A stretch of DNA of 64,000 nt from Tamarix chinensis (GCA_030549775.1 CM060181.1:38751063-38815062), one strand, 5' to 3'; positions 1 to 16,238 are shown, counted from the stretch's first letter. The notes: generated by a model from the letters alone, not told the origin. Numbers and translations: made by a program.

Positions 1-563
1 ATCAATTAGCTAATCCAAAGTAATTGACTCATACTTAGAAAAATGTTCATGTTTGTCTAAAATGATCAACTAGATTATTTGTGGTGACTATGATTGCTCG
101 CTGCATAAATCCATCAATTGATTCCTCATAACTACTTGACTTGTCAAAGAAAAGTTGACTTGTCTGATCTTACTATTATACTAGTTTGAGGGAACTCTAG
201 GGTTTTAGCAATGGTCCAATAAATTCCATGAGGAGATCTTCTAAGGGTCTTCGAAGATGATGAATGAGTATTCTATTCTCTTCCTTAGCTTAATTGAGTT
301 ATCTGAGCCTAGATATTTTTGGAAATATTCTTTTTATGTCCTTGACTAACCAAGGCTTTAGGTTACGAATTTTATTTTTATATATCTTTGATTCAAATTT
401 TAGGGTTACATAGCTTTAGGTTACGAAGCTTAATATTGATATCTCTTATTGTTTTGTTGAGCACACAAGTTATCTATTTATTTTGTTTATCGGGTACTTA
501 TCCTTGTATATACCATGAGGTAGGAAATTGTGCACCTATCTTGTTTTAGATACAGAAATAGCA
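1..563. other. Anonymous left flank, no gene seen
   Basis: AT-rich sequence with no supported coding region. A short motif (GGTTACGAA) recurs twice near 361-430. The last five bases (TAGCA, 559-563) are the left target-site duplication of the solo LTR that follows. Confidence 0.5.
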
Positions 564-867
564 TGAAATGTCCCAAAAATATTTATGTTAAGGAGTGTAA
601 TTAAATAATGATTTGTTAGGGAATTAATTTAATTAATTATTTTTATTAGAATAGGAAGAAATTATATAGGGCAAATTAAGAGGAAATTTACAAATATTTT
701 TATATGGGAAAATTTGGGAATTTTGATAAATAAAAAGGAATTTAGAAAAATCTTTTAAAAACCCTAAATTAGCCTAAAAAGGAAATTTAATATTATTTTA
801 CTTAAATATTTTTATTTTAAATACCCAAAATATTCTAATTAATTTAATTGACGTCAACCTACCTAAA

Positions 868-1260
868 TTTTTCTTTTTCCTTTTTTCCTTTTTCTTTTTC
901 CTTCTTCCTTTTTCTTTCTTTTTCTTTCTTTTCTTCCTTTTCCTTCTTCCTTCCGATTCGGCATGTCGGCAGCCCAATATCTACTTTTTGTTTCCCTCTC
1001 TTCTGCGCCCCATCCATCATTTCTTTTCTTTTCTTCCTTTGGCAGCCGAAGCGTTGCGTTCCATTTAAATTTTTAAAATTGTTGCCGTCCTGCCCGATTC
1101 TCCCTTCTTTTTCTTTTCTTCCTTTTTCCCCAGTCGCCTGGTTCACCTTCTTCTTCCTCCTTCCCCCTCCACCTCTCTTTCTCTTCCCCTTGAATCACAG
1201 TTCGACCTAACCTCACCTACTTCCCATTTTCTTCGTGCAAAACCCTCCTTTTCCTGCGCG
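868..1260. repeat. Pyrimidine-rich low-complexity tract in LTR A
   Basis: Nearly uninterrupted T/C with runs of CTTTTTCTT type. It yields long open frames on both strands that are rich in Phe/Ser/Leu or Lys/Glu, typical of composition bias, not coding. LTR H has a matching tract at 28835-30080, so it is a family trait of the U3 region. Confidence 0.8.
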
Positions 1261-1384
1261 AAAGGTCGACCACGACCTGAACTTCTGCCAACCAATTGAC
1301 GCCGCTGGCTACCCCAAACTTTACCTACATTGTCCTCTTGCTAACCTTTAGAACCATACTTTCCCCTCCAAACTCTATAAATCC

Positions 1385-1740
1385 TAGTATTAAAAACCAG
1401 ACCGGACCGGCCGGTCCGACTAGTGAACCGGCGAACCGGTCGGGTCACCGGTCAAATTTCATGTGCCGATTTTTAAGATCTCGGAACCAGTAAAAACCGG
1501 TCAAAAACTGGTCGGACTAGTGAAAACCGGTGAACCGGTTAAAAAATCGGTCTTAGAACCGGTCAAAAAACCGGTTGGGAGCAGGTCAAATTCATGCATA
1601 GTTTAATTTTCTTTGTATTTCATATTTTTTGACTTAAAATGTACCACTGGTTCGACTAGTCTAAACCACCGGTTCGACCACTAAACCAGTGAACCAGTTA
1701 TGATTCCGGTTCAATGACCGGTCCGGTTTTTAAAACTATG
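1385..1740. mobile_element. Mutator-like MITE inserted at the LTR TATA box
   Basis: A 356-bp element begins TAGTATTAAAAACC and ends GGTTTTTAAAACTATG, giving imperfect terminal inverted repeats that continue into CCGGACCGG-type sequence at both ends. It is flanked by a 10-bp direct repeat, CTATAAATCC at 1375-1384 and CTATAAATAC at 1741-1750 (nine of ten match), a length usual for Mutator-like elements. The interior is dense in ACCGGT and AACCGG motifs. It has no coding capacity, so it is non-autonomous. A hAT origin with 8-bp duplication was considered but the bases directly at the ends fit 9-10 bp better. Confidence 0.7.
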
Positions 1741-1741
1741 C

Positions 1742-1749
1742 TATAAATA
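1742..1749 (+). promoter_or_regulatory. Probable TATA box of LTR A
   Basis: TATAAATA followed by CCCC and a C/A-rich leader fits a plant pol II core promoter in the LTR. A degenerate second copy (TATAAATC) lies at 1376-1383 on the other side of the MITE, because the insertion duplicated this site. Transcription start would be about 30 bp downstream; not tested. Confidence 0.5.
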
Positions 1750-1779
1750 CCCCTTGGTTGGTTGATTTCAAAACTTTTT

Positions 1780-2412
1780 CCCCGAAACCCTAAGAACCTA
1801 CCCTGTGCACCACCATGACTTCATACGACTTTTCCTCCGCCGTCAGCCAACTACACCGCCAGCTCAACCAACCTAAGTCTTCCCTGCACCACCCTCTAAC
1901 TAACTGAGACACCCATCTCCCTTGATTCTTCTTGCACGAGCCACCAAAGCCGTGCAAAGTTCCCTACCCATCAAGCTTAATTTTTACACCCACAACCCCT
2001 CACGCCACTATCCACCACCACATCCGCCGCTATCACTGCCTCCTACACCACCCAAAATCTGCTACTAATCTTCCTCTACTTAGCCATACCCTTCTTTTCT
2101 CCTTTCTCCTTTCTCCTTTCTCCTCCTCTCTTTTTCTCTTTCTCTTCATTTCGGCTGCCACCTCTACCGTTGTGTGCCGCCGCCACTTGCTGCGCCACAA
2201 CCCTCACTTTACTCCTCTCAACCTAGGCTACTACCAACACCTCAAGCACCACCCTCTTTCTTCACCTTTTCTTCTCAAACCTCAACTTTTTCCTTTTCTA
2301 TCCTCTTTTCCGACCACTGCCGCCGCTACTGTGCACCACCACTGGTGCCACCCATCTCCGCCAACTCAAGGTGAAACCCTAGACCCTCTCAACCCTTCTC
2401 CCCTGTTTATTT
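1780..2412 (+). other. C-rich leader-like segment of LTR A (not coding)
   Basis: A stretch rich in CACC, CCGCC and CTTCT with open frames in two phases at once (1932-2414 and 2174-2374). Simultaneous openness in overlapping frames and Pro/His/Ser-rich repetitive translation point to base bias. LTR H has an equivalent C/T-rich stretch with similar spurious frames. Confidence 0.6.
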
Positions 2413-2555
2413 AAGCTTACCCTAATTTATTTAAATTTTTAACCTTTATTCTATTATTAATATTAATGTTATTATTTCTTACCAGGGTCGAAAGTGTGTA
2501 GGAATTATTTAGATTATTAGTTTCGAATTAATAATATTATTAGTATTATTATAAG

Positions 2556-2975
<420 letters not shown>

Positions 2976-3565
2976 TTTATAATTCAATTATAATTATTAG
3001 TATTATTTTTATTAATAATGTTTTAATGACATTTTTAGTATTATTTTGGGTGGAGGGTAGAAGCCTTTATACCACCATCCGTTTTGAATCATATTAACAT
3101 TATTATTAGCATTTTGGTATTATTTCGTGTAGTTATTATTAGTATAGTATTATTTTATTTAAAAACCTAGTCTTGGGATAAGTTAGTAAATAATAGTATT
3201 TTTAGGAGAGAACCTAATTCTAGTTTTTCCCTCATAATAGGTGAGACTAGTCAAAGCCCTAAAGAGGTATAGGGGTGTGCTCCAAGACCGGTGATGTTTT
3301 AGGTAAGGAGTAAATAAGGCCGTTTGTGTGTTATGTGTTTTATTTGCCATGCATGCCATATAATATGAAATCATAATGTATTTTATGTGTCATTGTATAA
3401 CTGTCATATATGCAGCATGATATGGAGTTGAGGTAGGTTCATGCATTCAATTGTGGCATGTGTATTATGTGTATGGGGTGTGTTATTATTGTGGTATGGT
3501 GTAGTCCATAAGATATGCATAATAGGTTTTGTAAAATAATAATGGGGAGTGTAAAAATGTGAAGT

Positions 3566-3796
3566 TAGGGTTTGGATGGAGTTAGGGTTTGCATGGAGTT
3601 GGGGTTTGTATAGAGTTAGGGTTTGCATGGAGTGAGTGTTTGTATAGTGTTAGGGTTTGCATGGAGCTAGGGTCTACATGGAAGTAGGTTTTGCATTGAA
3701 ATATGGTTTTGCATGGAGTTAGGGTTTGCATGGAAGTAGGGTTTGCATGGAGCTAGGGGTTGCATGGAAGTAGGGTTTGCATGGGTGTTAGGGTAT
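3566..3796 (+). repeat. Minisatellite with telomere-like core
   Basis: About a dozen degenerate copies of an 18-19 bp unit of the form AGTTAGGGTTTGCATGG. The invariant part TTAGGGTTT contains the plant telomere heptamer phase TTTAGGG once per unit, but the unit is not a pure heptamer array. It lies inside LTR A, between the microsatellites and the CCGGT blocks. Confidence 0.85.
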
Positions 3797-3934
3797 GCTA
3801 TTATTAACAATGGTTGTGGTGGTCAACTAGAGTTTAGAGGATAAGAATAATAGGAGTCAGTCATGCATGTCTGGGTGAAGGCTTCTAAATAAAATACTTA
3901 AGACACTAATAATTTAAAGGGAAAGATTATTGAG

Positions 3935-4240
3935 CTGGGTCCAACCGATCTACCGGTTAGAAATAGTGGTGTGGACATGTTGTCTCGCAAGTGACCAATC
4001 CACCGGCGAATAATAGTGTTGTGGACCTAATGTCTCGCAAGGACTGGCCCACCGATAATAATAGTGGGGGATCCCAAGCTCAATAAGCATAAACGAGAGT
4101 TTGCTATGGCACTTAAAAGATACTAATTACTTATAGTGGAACACTATGTTAGTAGGAACCGAACCGATCCACCGGTTAGAAATAGTGGTGTGGACATGTT
4201 GTCCCACAAGTGACCGGCCCACCAGCTAAAATAGTGGGAG
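3935..4240 (+). repeat. CCGGT-box repeats in LTR A
   Basis: Repeated blocks of the form CCGATCCACCGGTTAGAAATAGTGG, each followed by a GTGGACATGTTGTC-like tail, at about 3942, 3996, 4040, 4160 and 4215. Related blocks ending in AATAATAGTG occur in LTR B (15520-15605), LTR H (32460-32600) and in reverse in LTR J (near 62910). Confidence 0.75.
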
Positions 4241-4872
4241 GTTCCTGTACTTACATGGATTTGATAAAAGGCATGGTGTGAATCGACTACCGATAAGAGA
4301 TTAATTAAATAATTAATCTGGACTATTTGGGCCTTAATGTGTGGGCTTGATCATTTATAAGCTGTATAATATTCTGCATGACTTTATATATTATATGCGT
4401 GGGTTTGAATGTGTGTAAGTTGAATATTATCCTACATGATTTTATATACTTGTGTGTTGGCCTTAGTGATCGGTTACCTTAATCAATACGTAGTGTACTA
4501 ATCACCCTTTTCATGGGTGCTGCTCATTTGCACGAGCAGAAGGCGTGTCATACGTGTTGCAGGTAGTCGATGCCTTCTTTGATGCCATTGATGTCTATGG
4601 GACATCAGGTGGGGCCGAGTGATGATTTGGGCTGGATCAAGTCCTTGGAGTGGCGTGGCCGGTTTTTCCATTATGAGATTATTATTCCTTTTCTCTTTTA
4701 ACTATGTTTGAAACTCTAGAAAAAATTTTAATATTGTAGCTATTTTTCTTCTATAAAGAACTATCTCTTGTATTTTGGATTATCTAAAACTCATGCATAC
4801 TCTGGTTATTGATTTGCGAACTTTAATTTATGTATTAATGTGTGATGATGTCAATGTTTTTCTTAGCCTTAA

Positions 4873-4918
4873 CACTTGGTACTGGAACGGTAGGAGTGAA
4901 CCGGTCTGGTACTAAGTG
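4873..4918 (+). other. Inverted repeat near the 3' end of LTR A
   Basis: CACTTGGTAC at 4873-4882 pairs with GTACTAAGTG at 4909-4918 (one G-T pair). Equivalent arms exist in LTR B (16239-16284) and LTR H (34520-34563), so the structure is conserved in the family. Confidence 0.6.
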
Positions 4919-5002
4919 TGGCGGTAGCATACCCAGAATTTATGGATTTTAAATTTAAATATTTTTTGAAAAAAATAGTAAATTTTGGAGTGTTACATAG
5001 CA

Positions 5003-5330
5003 CCCCTTTATTCATCGGATAGGCTTGTACTTTTACTTTTAGAATGTTTAAAAAAATATATTTTGGTAGTGAACGATGGAGGTGTTAGATTATAATCTTG
5101 TGCCATATTCTAATATGAAATCATTCTTCATTATATGGAGATCAACATTATAAAAAAATCACCACACCCTGTTATTGCACAACTTACATGAACAACAAAT
5201 GTACCCATCACCATTTTGAGCATATACCATTTTGTGATAATTAGAAATGATTGAAGCCCATTCCAAAAATTATATGACCATAGATTATTTAATAATATCC
5301 AAATTTTATCACTTGTCATTCACTCTAAGA
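5003..5330. other. Flank between LTR A and the tandem repeat
   Basis: Starts just after the right target duplication of LTR A. No coding sequence or recognisable repeat family. Confidence 0.4.
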
Positions 5331-8300
5331 AAATAATGCCATTAATTCACTATTTGAAATTTTATGTAATTTAAATCTCCTAAAAGGTGTGTTCTAAACT
5401 ATTAGCATATATTATAGCTCTTATTTTTTCCATATGATTAAAAATTTATAAACTTGTGATTAGTATTAACTAGTTTGTGAATTCATATAATGTAAGGGTG
5501 TTTTATATTGTTATTGGTCTTAACTAGTTTGTGAATTAATGTAATATATGTATGTTTATATAAATTAAAAGTATATATGATATCATTAATACATATTAGG
5601 ACACTCACATTAGTTAAAACATTGTATTTATAATTTTAACTCATATTGCCTAGGTGATTTTTTAGAAAATCGTGTTTATTGCTAGGTAGTTATAAAGAAT
5701 TAAGCCATGTTTAATACAACTTCTTCATAAGCTTAAAAATAACTCATAATCTATCTAAAGTATTAAATTATATTAAAATGTTTAAAGCAAGTGGAATTAT
5801 AAAGTCTCTGTTTCAATACTTTTCTAAAAATATTGTAATTAGTCGTATTCATTTTGATTTTTGCTAATAATTAGATTTGTAATCGAATCATTATTAAATG
5901 AAGCAAGTAGTTAGGATTGAGTATAGAAATTTGGATTCAGCATATCTACAAAAATTTACATATTAAGTAAATTAGTAGTGTCAACAACCTTAAAAAAATA
6001 AGTTTCAATGTGAACTTAACTTTGATGTTCGAATTTAGATTCTGGAGTACTATATTTCCTATACATTTGAGTGGTGAATTTTCTATTGCATTTTATTTTT
6101 GTTTGTTTATATTATAATATATTTCTTTAATTATTGACATCATAATATACCATAATTCATATATATTTTTATCCACTATGATAGACACCTCAAAGATATG
6201 ACTTTGCCTTTTATTTATAAAATTATCATGTAAATTAGGTTTTTAGTCATTAAGATTGATGCCTTAAAATTAAATATTCAGCTCAATTATGCTTTCCTCT
6301 TATTGTCTATTAACTAAATAATCCAATGCAAGTCGGATAAGCAACAACTTCAACCCGAACCTAGCTAAAATAATAAAATCGACCTAAAATAATCCAAATC
6401 TAGAATAACATGAACCATAAAGATAAATGACCTCAAATTAAAATCAAGGGAGACTTGACCCAATATAACATGACCCGAACGAGGCCTGTTAGCCCTGATT
6501 TCCACTTGTATTATATATATATATATAACAACATAATAAATAAATATCCATGCACAAAAATTATTATAAAATTAATAATATAAATGCATACATGCTCACA
6601 ATTAATATATATAAAGTACTCACAACATAAAACCAATATAAATTATAACATATTAACTAATATACATATTGATGATATAAATATACATTCATAGTATTAA
6701 AACACATATGTACATACATACATAAATATATTTATAGACAAGCATACATATACTTAAACACACTTTAAAAGTTAATTGCATGCCCACAATTTATACAATT
6801 ACAACCATACTACACTAAAATTTAATTAAAATAGAAAATCATACATACACAGACGCAGACACACACATTTATCAAATATCATATATAACATTTCAGTGTT
6901 ATCTAAATAATTTTTTCATATTAAACTAAATTATACTAATAATATTGGATCAAAATTTGGCGGAAATTGATTAAATGTAGCCATTCGATGAGCTCTAATA
7001 AGGACTACGCGAAAAATGGATTTCAAAATTAGTCTCAAATCAACTAAACAATAGAAACAACAATAAAAACAATAAGAAAACAACACAAGATAGGCTAGTG
7101 GTAAAAGAGGTAGCACAAGGGTATGAAGCATGGTGATAGAAACTCAACCATAAAAAAACATCATCAAACAGAGCAACTTTTTCATAAATACCAAAAATTA
7201 AAAAAAGAAAAAAATAATCATAATAAAATTAACAAAAAATAAAAATAAAGTAGTCATTTTCATGAGAGAGAGATAAGAAGAGGAGAGGAACATAAAGAGG
7301 AGGAGAAGAAATGCAAGACCAACTAAAAAAAATTTGTGTGTATGTTTTCTAGTATTTATAGCAACAACATATGTCATTCCTAAAGGAACTTCAAGCTGTG
7401 GTTGTTATCATTAATAAGTAGGCCATGTAGATTTCTCACTACTATATACATTTCTAGCTATGACAGAGTCATCAATACAAATGATGTCGTCGATTTTCTT
7501 TGCTAATAATGTCATGAAAATGTGGAGTTATAACATAAAATCATGTTAAAACTAAAACGTATAATACAAAAAAAGAAAATTTATTAGGGGAAAGTTCTCG
7601 CTATATGTTATAGCCACTACACATCGTTGCTCTATCTCTATAATGGCAATGAAATTTCCTTTTATATTAACTCATTGTTGGTACATATGTTCTTACAATT
7701 TTGCATCCCTAAAATGTTTATATTAAGGTGACATTATGTTATTTCCATAATCGTTCTTACTATTGGTGCTTTTTCTCTTAGTTCTCCTTTCACTTATTTT
7801 TACATTATGATACAACGAAAAATTAAGCCTTGGTATTTTTTGAAACCCTAGTCCTCTCAAGCATCCTTTGTGACCTTCCCTAAACTCATCCATTGGTGGT
7901 CAACATTTTTCATTAATATCATCTATGTCAAGCTTTGAAATCTCACGATTCCCTCCAATTTCTACATGAGACATTAACAATGCTTCCATTATGTGGAATC
8001 CAAACCTCATGTACATCACCCATTTTTTGCATATTACCTTTGTTACATTACCATCTTTCGTTGTGTCGCATTAATTTTGAGAAAGCATGTCATTCCACCT
8101 CCTTAGTTGCTTAAGATATTTATGTTGCCCTCTTCCTATAATACCTCTTATTTTTGTGAGATTTATAAAATAAAAAATTATTATGTTTAATAAAATATTG
8201 GATGATTTCTATGTTAATTTTGAACTATAGTTTGGGTTTGATGTAATAAGGAATTTGAAGGTTTTTGAAATTGAATAAAGTGAGTTTTCCTTAAGAACTG

Positions 8301-8430
8301 ATTTACTATTTCTATGCATTAATCAACTGGTCCATCATTTAAGTTAGGATTTTTGTTCAACATAACCAATCAACTAGTTTGTGACAATTGGTAGCCTTAT
8401 CTATAACAAAATTGACTAGTTAGACCAAAC
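5331..8430. repeat. Tandem unit X, copy 1 (about 3.1 kb)
   Basis: This segment is repeated directly by 8437-11448. Matching landmarks include the CCATTAA...CTATTTGAAAT start, an AT microsatellite, the GAGAGAGA stretch, the GTTGGTACATAT motif, the GAGAAAGCATGT motif and the TATAATACCTC motif at 8137. The last 300 bp (8137-8430) resemble the 5' end of the G-type gypsy LTR (compare reverse complement near 50163). Copies show many substitutions and indels, so the duplication is old. The body (5331-8136) has no long reading frame and I do not recognise its family. Confidence 0.75.
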
Positions 8431-8436
8431 AAAAAA

Positions 8437-11448
<3,012 letters not shown>

Positions 11449-12009
11449 TAATTATTTTGTGAGGCTAAGTACTTAATGAAGATTGATTTTTTGGAATATT
11501 TATTGCATAAAGATGGAACTTTATAATCTAATTCTAATATGTTCTTGAGTAATCCTTAACCCTTTTGATCATTTATCTCACTTTAATTTATGTTTTAATC
11601 TAATTTGAGGGCTTGATTTTAATAGATGAGGGGGAGAATAACCTCACTCTTATCTTGTTTTTCCTCTCTACTCTTCACAACTTTTGAACCTTTTCTTAAA
11701 TGTGTTTTACTATCACTAAAAATTAGGATATTTGCTTCACTCAGAGTTCTACCAATTCCCTTATTGTGTTTAGAATTTTCTCGATGAACTTAACCTCCAT
11801 TCACCATAAAATCGCCTTTTGATTTTTTAAATGGAGGTCAAACTATTCTTGCTAAACTCACCCATTCAACTAAGATTTGAATTTTAATAGTACGGTTTTT
11901 GATCAGTTTCATATCCTTACTCATTGTTCAACTTATTCATTGTCTATATATTACTCTAATAATCTTTTCTTCTTAATTTTCTTTCAACCTCTGAAATACC
12001 TTAATTTCT

Positions 12010-13668
12010 CAAACACTTGTGCTAATTCTTCCCCACTTAAAAAATTCATTTTAATTGAGTTCACTCTTTTAATCCCCTTTCAAGGTCACTTTTGTTTATT
12101 TTTCCTCAAGAATGATTTACATTTGCTTAAACTTTCTAAGAATGATAAGGACAACATAGTCAAGAATAACAATAGTGTGTTCTTACATGAAAAGATTATG
12201 ATCAAATGCATTCAAGAAGAAGGGATTTGTTATGGTGTGGCCATGAAATATTCTCTACAAGGGCAAAGAGATAATGAAAATCCTCAATTAGATCAACTCC
12301 TTGAAGTGTATCATGATGTTTTTCATAATGCATTGCCATTTGGATTAATCCCTACGAGAGGGATAAAATAGGCCATAGAATTACTTCCTCATGTGTTCTC
12401 ACCTAATAAGCTCGCATGTCATTGTAATCTAAAGAATGATAAGGAGTTAGAAAAACAAATATGAGAGCTCATAGGAAAAGGGTTTGTGAGTGAAGCTATG
12501 AGTCCATGTTGTGAACTTACATTAATTTTTCCTAATGCAAATACTTTATCTTGTAGATGGATGATATTATTCATGTAGGATGTTAAGTTATTGAGATATG
12601 AGATGTTGATGGAATTTTATGATAAGGAAAAACATTTTGTTAACATATATAATATGTGTAAAAAGAGTGGTAGTGTTAGTAATTACTTACTACAAGATGA
12701 CTATCTCTTCAAGCTTAACAAGTCATATATACCTCATTCAAGTATACGCAATTTACTTGTTAAAGAAGTACATGAAGGAGGTATAAATGATCATTTTAGA
12801 GTACATAAGACCATGGAAATACTACAATAAAACTTCTATTGGCCACAAATGATAAAACTAGTACAAATAATTATAGGAAAATGCGTAACTTGTCAAAAAA
12901 GTAAATATTTCTTCTATAAGATACTCCTTTACCAGTACTTGATCAACCTTGGGAATGTATTAGCATGGATTTCATATTAGGATTACCAAGGACGTAGAGG
13001 AGTAAAGATTCAATTCTTGTGGTAGTGAATAGATTTTAAAAAACGACATATTTTATACTTTGTAACAAAAATGATACTATAACACATGTAGGAGACTTAT
13101 ATTTCCAAGAAATAGTGAGGTTATATGGGGTTCCCAAAAGTATAATGTCTAATAGGGATATAAAATTCATAAGCTACTTTTAGAAGACATGTCGGCACAT
13201 GTTAATACTAATTTATTGTTTAATACTTCTCATCATCCACAAATATATGGTCAAACTGAAGCGGCTAATAGAACTCTAGGTTCTTTGCTATGAGGGTTGA
13301 TAAATAAAAGTGCCAAGGATTGGGATATGAGGCTTGCTCATGCTGAGTTTGCATACATTGGAAGTCCTTCTAATATAACTAAAATAAGTCCTTTTGAGAT
13401 TGTATATGGGGTTAATCCATATCTACCCATTGATATGTTGTCATTTAAGAGAAGGGATATAAATAATTATAATATTAAGGAAATAATCGAATTATTTAGA
13501 AAATTTCATCAACAAATTAAAGACAACATTGAAAAATTGAATGATAAATACCAAGCTCACGCCAATAGAAATATATTTCAACAAGTGTTTAAATTGGGGG
13601 ATTTGGTATGGTTGTATTTGAGAAAAGAGAGTTTTCCAAACTTATTAAAGAATAAACTAATGCTATAA
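12010..13668 (+). pseudogene. Gypsy pol remnant of element G (linker, integrase)
   Basis: The first part (to about 12580) resembles the protease-to-RT linker and the start of RT: a segment reading QLLEVYHDVFHNALPFGL, then PTRGIK, then KGFVSEAMSP, with several stops. The RT palm and RNase H are missing, and the frame resumes at 12591 in the zinc-binding part of integrase (DLLVKEVHEGG-like, HFRVHKTM, then C-x2-C as CVTC near 12880). The catalytic core near 12950-13260 has stops and deletions. The 13297-13668 segment is the integrase C-terminal half (SPFEIVYGVNPYLP, LVWLYLRKE). It is inactive. Style and motifs suggest a chromovirus-type Ty3/gypsy lineage, the same family as elements C and D here. 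Confidence 0.75.
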
Positions 13669-14650
13669 GCCAATGGCCCATTCAAAATTTTAAGAAAATT
13701 TAGAAATAATGCTTATGAACTTGAATTACTTGAACATTATTGTGGAGTATCTAGGACTTTCAACATTAGTGACTTATCTCTATATTATAGTGATGCTAAT
13801 TTGGGGCTAAATTATTCTCTACAAGGGGAGAATGATGTAGGAGCATCTCTTGTGATCTATCAAATGTTCTTCTTCTAATGATAGATATCAAGAAGAATTA
13901 GCATGCATGGAGATAAAATTGGTTATATTTGAAAATTCATATACTTCTAATATTTTGTTAAATCATTTTTGTTACAGGCATTTTGTATGTTTGCAATAAA
14001 TTCATGAATGTATGAAGATCTTTGAGATACAAGGGCATAGCAAGGTTAAAATATTAAAAAGTACAAGGAATAATAAGGCTATGAGACCATAAAGTTTTAT
14101 CACATATCATTACATCTATGTATAGCATTATTAAGTTGTGCAGCTTTGTTATTTTTGTTGTCTACTTTGTAATTCTTGAAAAATTGTCATTGTACATTTA
14201 TTTTTAAGCTATGCACCATGCATTTGGAAGGTTAAATTATTAATGAGGCCACTAATGGGATTCTTAATGAAAATTTTTGCAAGGTTCCATGCCTATAAAT
14301 ACTTATACTTAAGGGTGTCTACACATTAGAGTACATTATGTCATGAAATGAAAAGTTCATTCGAAACTTGAAGAGAGTAGCACAAGTGTCTATGTCTTCT
14401 TCTTCTTCTTCTCTCCTCCTTTCTCAAGTGTGTATGGAGATGTAGCAAGGGTAATCTAGTGAGAAATAGAAGGTTCTCATTAGCGGAGTTAGATCTTGGA
14501 TTAGATCTACTTAAAATTCTATCAACATTCGAAGATAACCAAAGTCTAAACACTTGAAGTCAAGAGTGTTTGTGTTCATTTGCATCTTTTTACTCCTTGA
14601 AAATAGGTTATGGATTGTTGTAGAAGATTTGAAGACAATCATCCACATCA
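13669..14650 (+). mobile_element. 3' region of element G, truncated
   Basis: Continues the pol tail (a GENDVGAS-like segment near 13828) and then matches the reverse complement of 49270-48590 over hundreds of bases, including CTTCTTCTAATGAT and ATTAAGTTGTG landmarks. The match stops abruptly after CCACATCA near 14650, where LTR B sequence begins. So the element lost its 3' end. Confidence 0.65.
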
Positions 14651-14669
14651 GGTGTGTTATAAATACATG

Positions 14670-15470
14670 TGTTAGTAGGAATATCAATATTTCATGGCAT
14701 AGGGACATATTGGTAATTCTAATGTATGATGAAGATCATCTTAATAAAAATGCATCCTATGTGTTATGTAGGGTTGACTATGATAATAGGGTTTGTGGTG
14801 ATAGTAATGTATGGTTGGGCATGATTATCATTATTTTATGACCTGGTGGCATTTTAGTAATTTTGCATGTGAAATGGGGGTTACCTAAATAAACATTCAT
14901 GGTAAGTAGTAATTGGTACTTAATATGATAATAGGGGTTTTATGGAGTTGGTAATACATGTTGGGAATGATTATTAATATAAAATAACCTAGGAGTAATT
15001 TGGTTATTTTGTACATAATATGGTGCTTAGTCTAATAAACATGCATGATAAGTATAAATTGATGTTAAACATAATAATAGGGGTTTATTGTCTTAGTATC
15101 ACATATTTGAGCATGATATTCAATAAAATATGATCTAGGGGTATTTTGGTAATTTTGCATGTAATATGGTGATTATTATAATAAACATCAATGATAAGTA
15201 TAAATTGATTTTAAACATGATTATAGGGGCTTATCATCTTAACCTCACTTATTTGAGCATGAAAATCAATAATATATGGTCTAGAAGCATTTTTGTGATT
15301 ATACATGTAAGATGATGATTAGTCAAATAAACATATATGATAGGTATAAATTGATACTTAATATGATAATAGGGGCTATTGCTTTAGTATCAGCTGTTCA
15401 AGCATGATTTTGAACATTTTAGGGTCTAGAGGTATTTTTGTAATTTAGAGTGTATTATGGTGAATACATA
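14670..15470 (+). repeat. 146-bp tandem repeats in LTR B
   Basis: Diverged units begin with GCATGAT-like sequence at about 14819, 14963, 15111, 15257 and 15402 (spacing 144-148 bp), preceded by a partial unit. Each holds a TTTGGTAATTTTGCATGT-like core and an AATAGGGG motif. One equivalent unit is seen in LTR H at about 30545-30690. Confidence 0.85.
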
Positions 15471-16238
15471 AATGAATATGCATGGGTTAGGGGTAACTTG
15501 GTAAATTTATACTACATTTATCGGTCCACCAGTGATAATAGTGTCTAGGAGTGCATTACCCTAACTTGTATTATATTTACCCGTTCATTAGTGAGAACAG
15601 TGGATTCTCTGAATCTATATGAATATAATATGAGAGATGACTAATTATGAAATTAATGGCTTGAGTCCAGATAATAACAAATGAACTATTATGAGCCTAC
15701 CTGCTCTTTTGGTAGTAGTCTTGTGCCTACCATGGTGGATGGTGGATGGTATTATATTGATGGGCCTATGGGCTTGTCTATGAGTTGAGTGGATGGTGTA
15801 TGGTTGAGTATGATGTTGACTTGTTAATTATACTATAAAGATCATCGCTTGGATGTTCCCTTGATAAGTTATGTTATTTCTAATTGAATGAACATTGATG
15901 GCATATGATCTTGACGCATATGACTATCCGAATGATTAAGGCATTTCAGTTAATATATGTATTACCCAATATTTCATATGATTGATGTGTTGTATGTGGG
16001 CCTTATATATTATTCTCATAGCATGGGTTACTCAGTACCACAATACTAAAGGGTTTATTTCCTGGGGCCCTACTTATTCAATGGGCAGAGGCCTTTAAAG
16101 GTTAGCTTGCAAGCGCTATTCAAGATTTACTCTGGGGTTAAGAGTGTAGAACTATCCAGGAAAGTTTATGTATTTTCCTTATTTCTATTTTTGATGATAA
16201 TATCTTTGTGTTTGTGTAATACTTAATTTTAGCATTAG

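Noticed and set aside
848..1210. Open frames in the pyrimidine tract of LTR A (both strands)
   Set aside because: Overlapping Phe/Ser-rich and Lys/Glu-rich frames on opposite strands come from C/T bias and have no family motif.
1932..2414. 160-residue Pro/His-rich frame in LTR A
   Set aside because: C-rich leader sequence open in two phases, inside an LTR; no start context, domain or conservation evidence.
3566..3796. Interstitial telomere
   Set aside because: The unit is 18-19 bp with one telomere-like core each, not a heptamer array.
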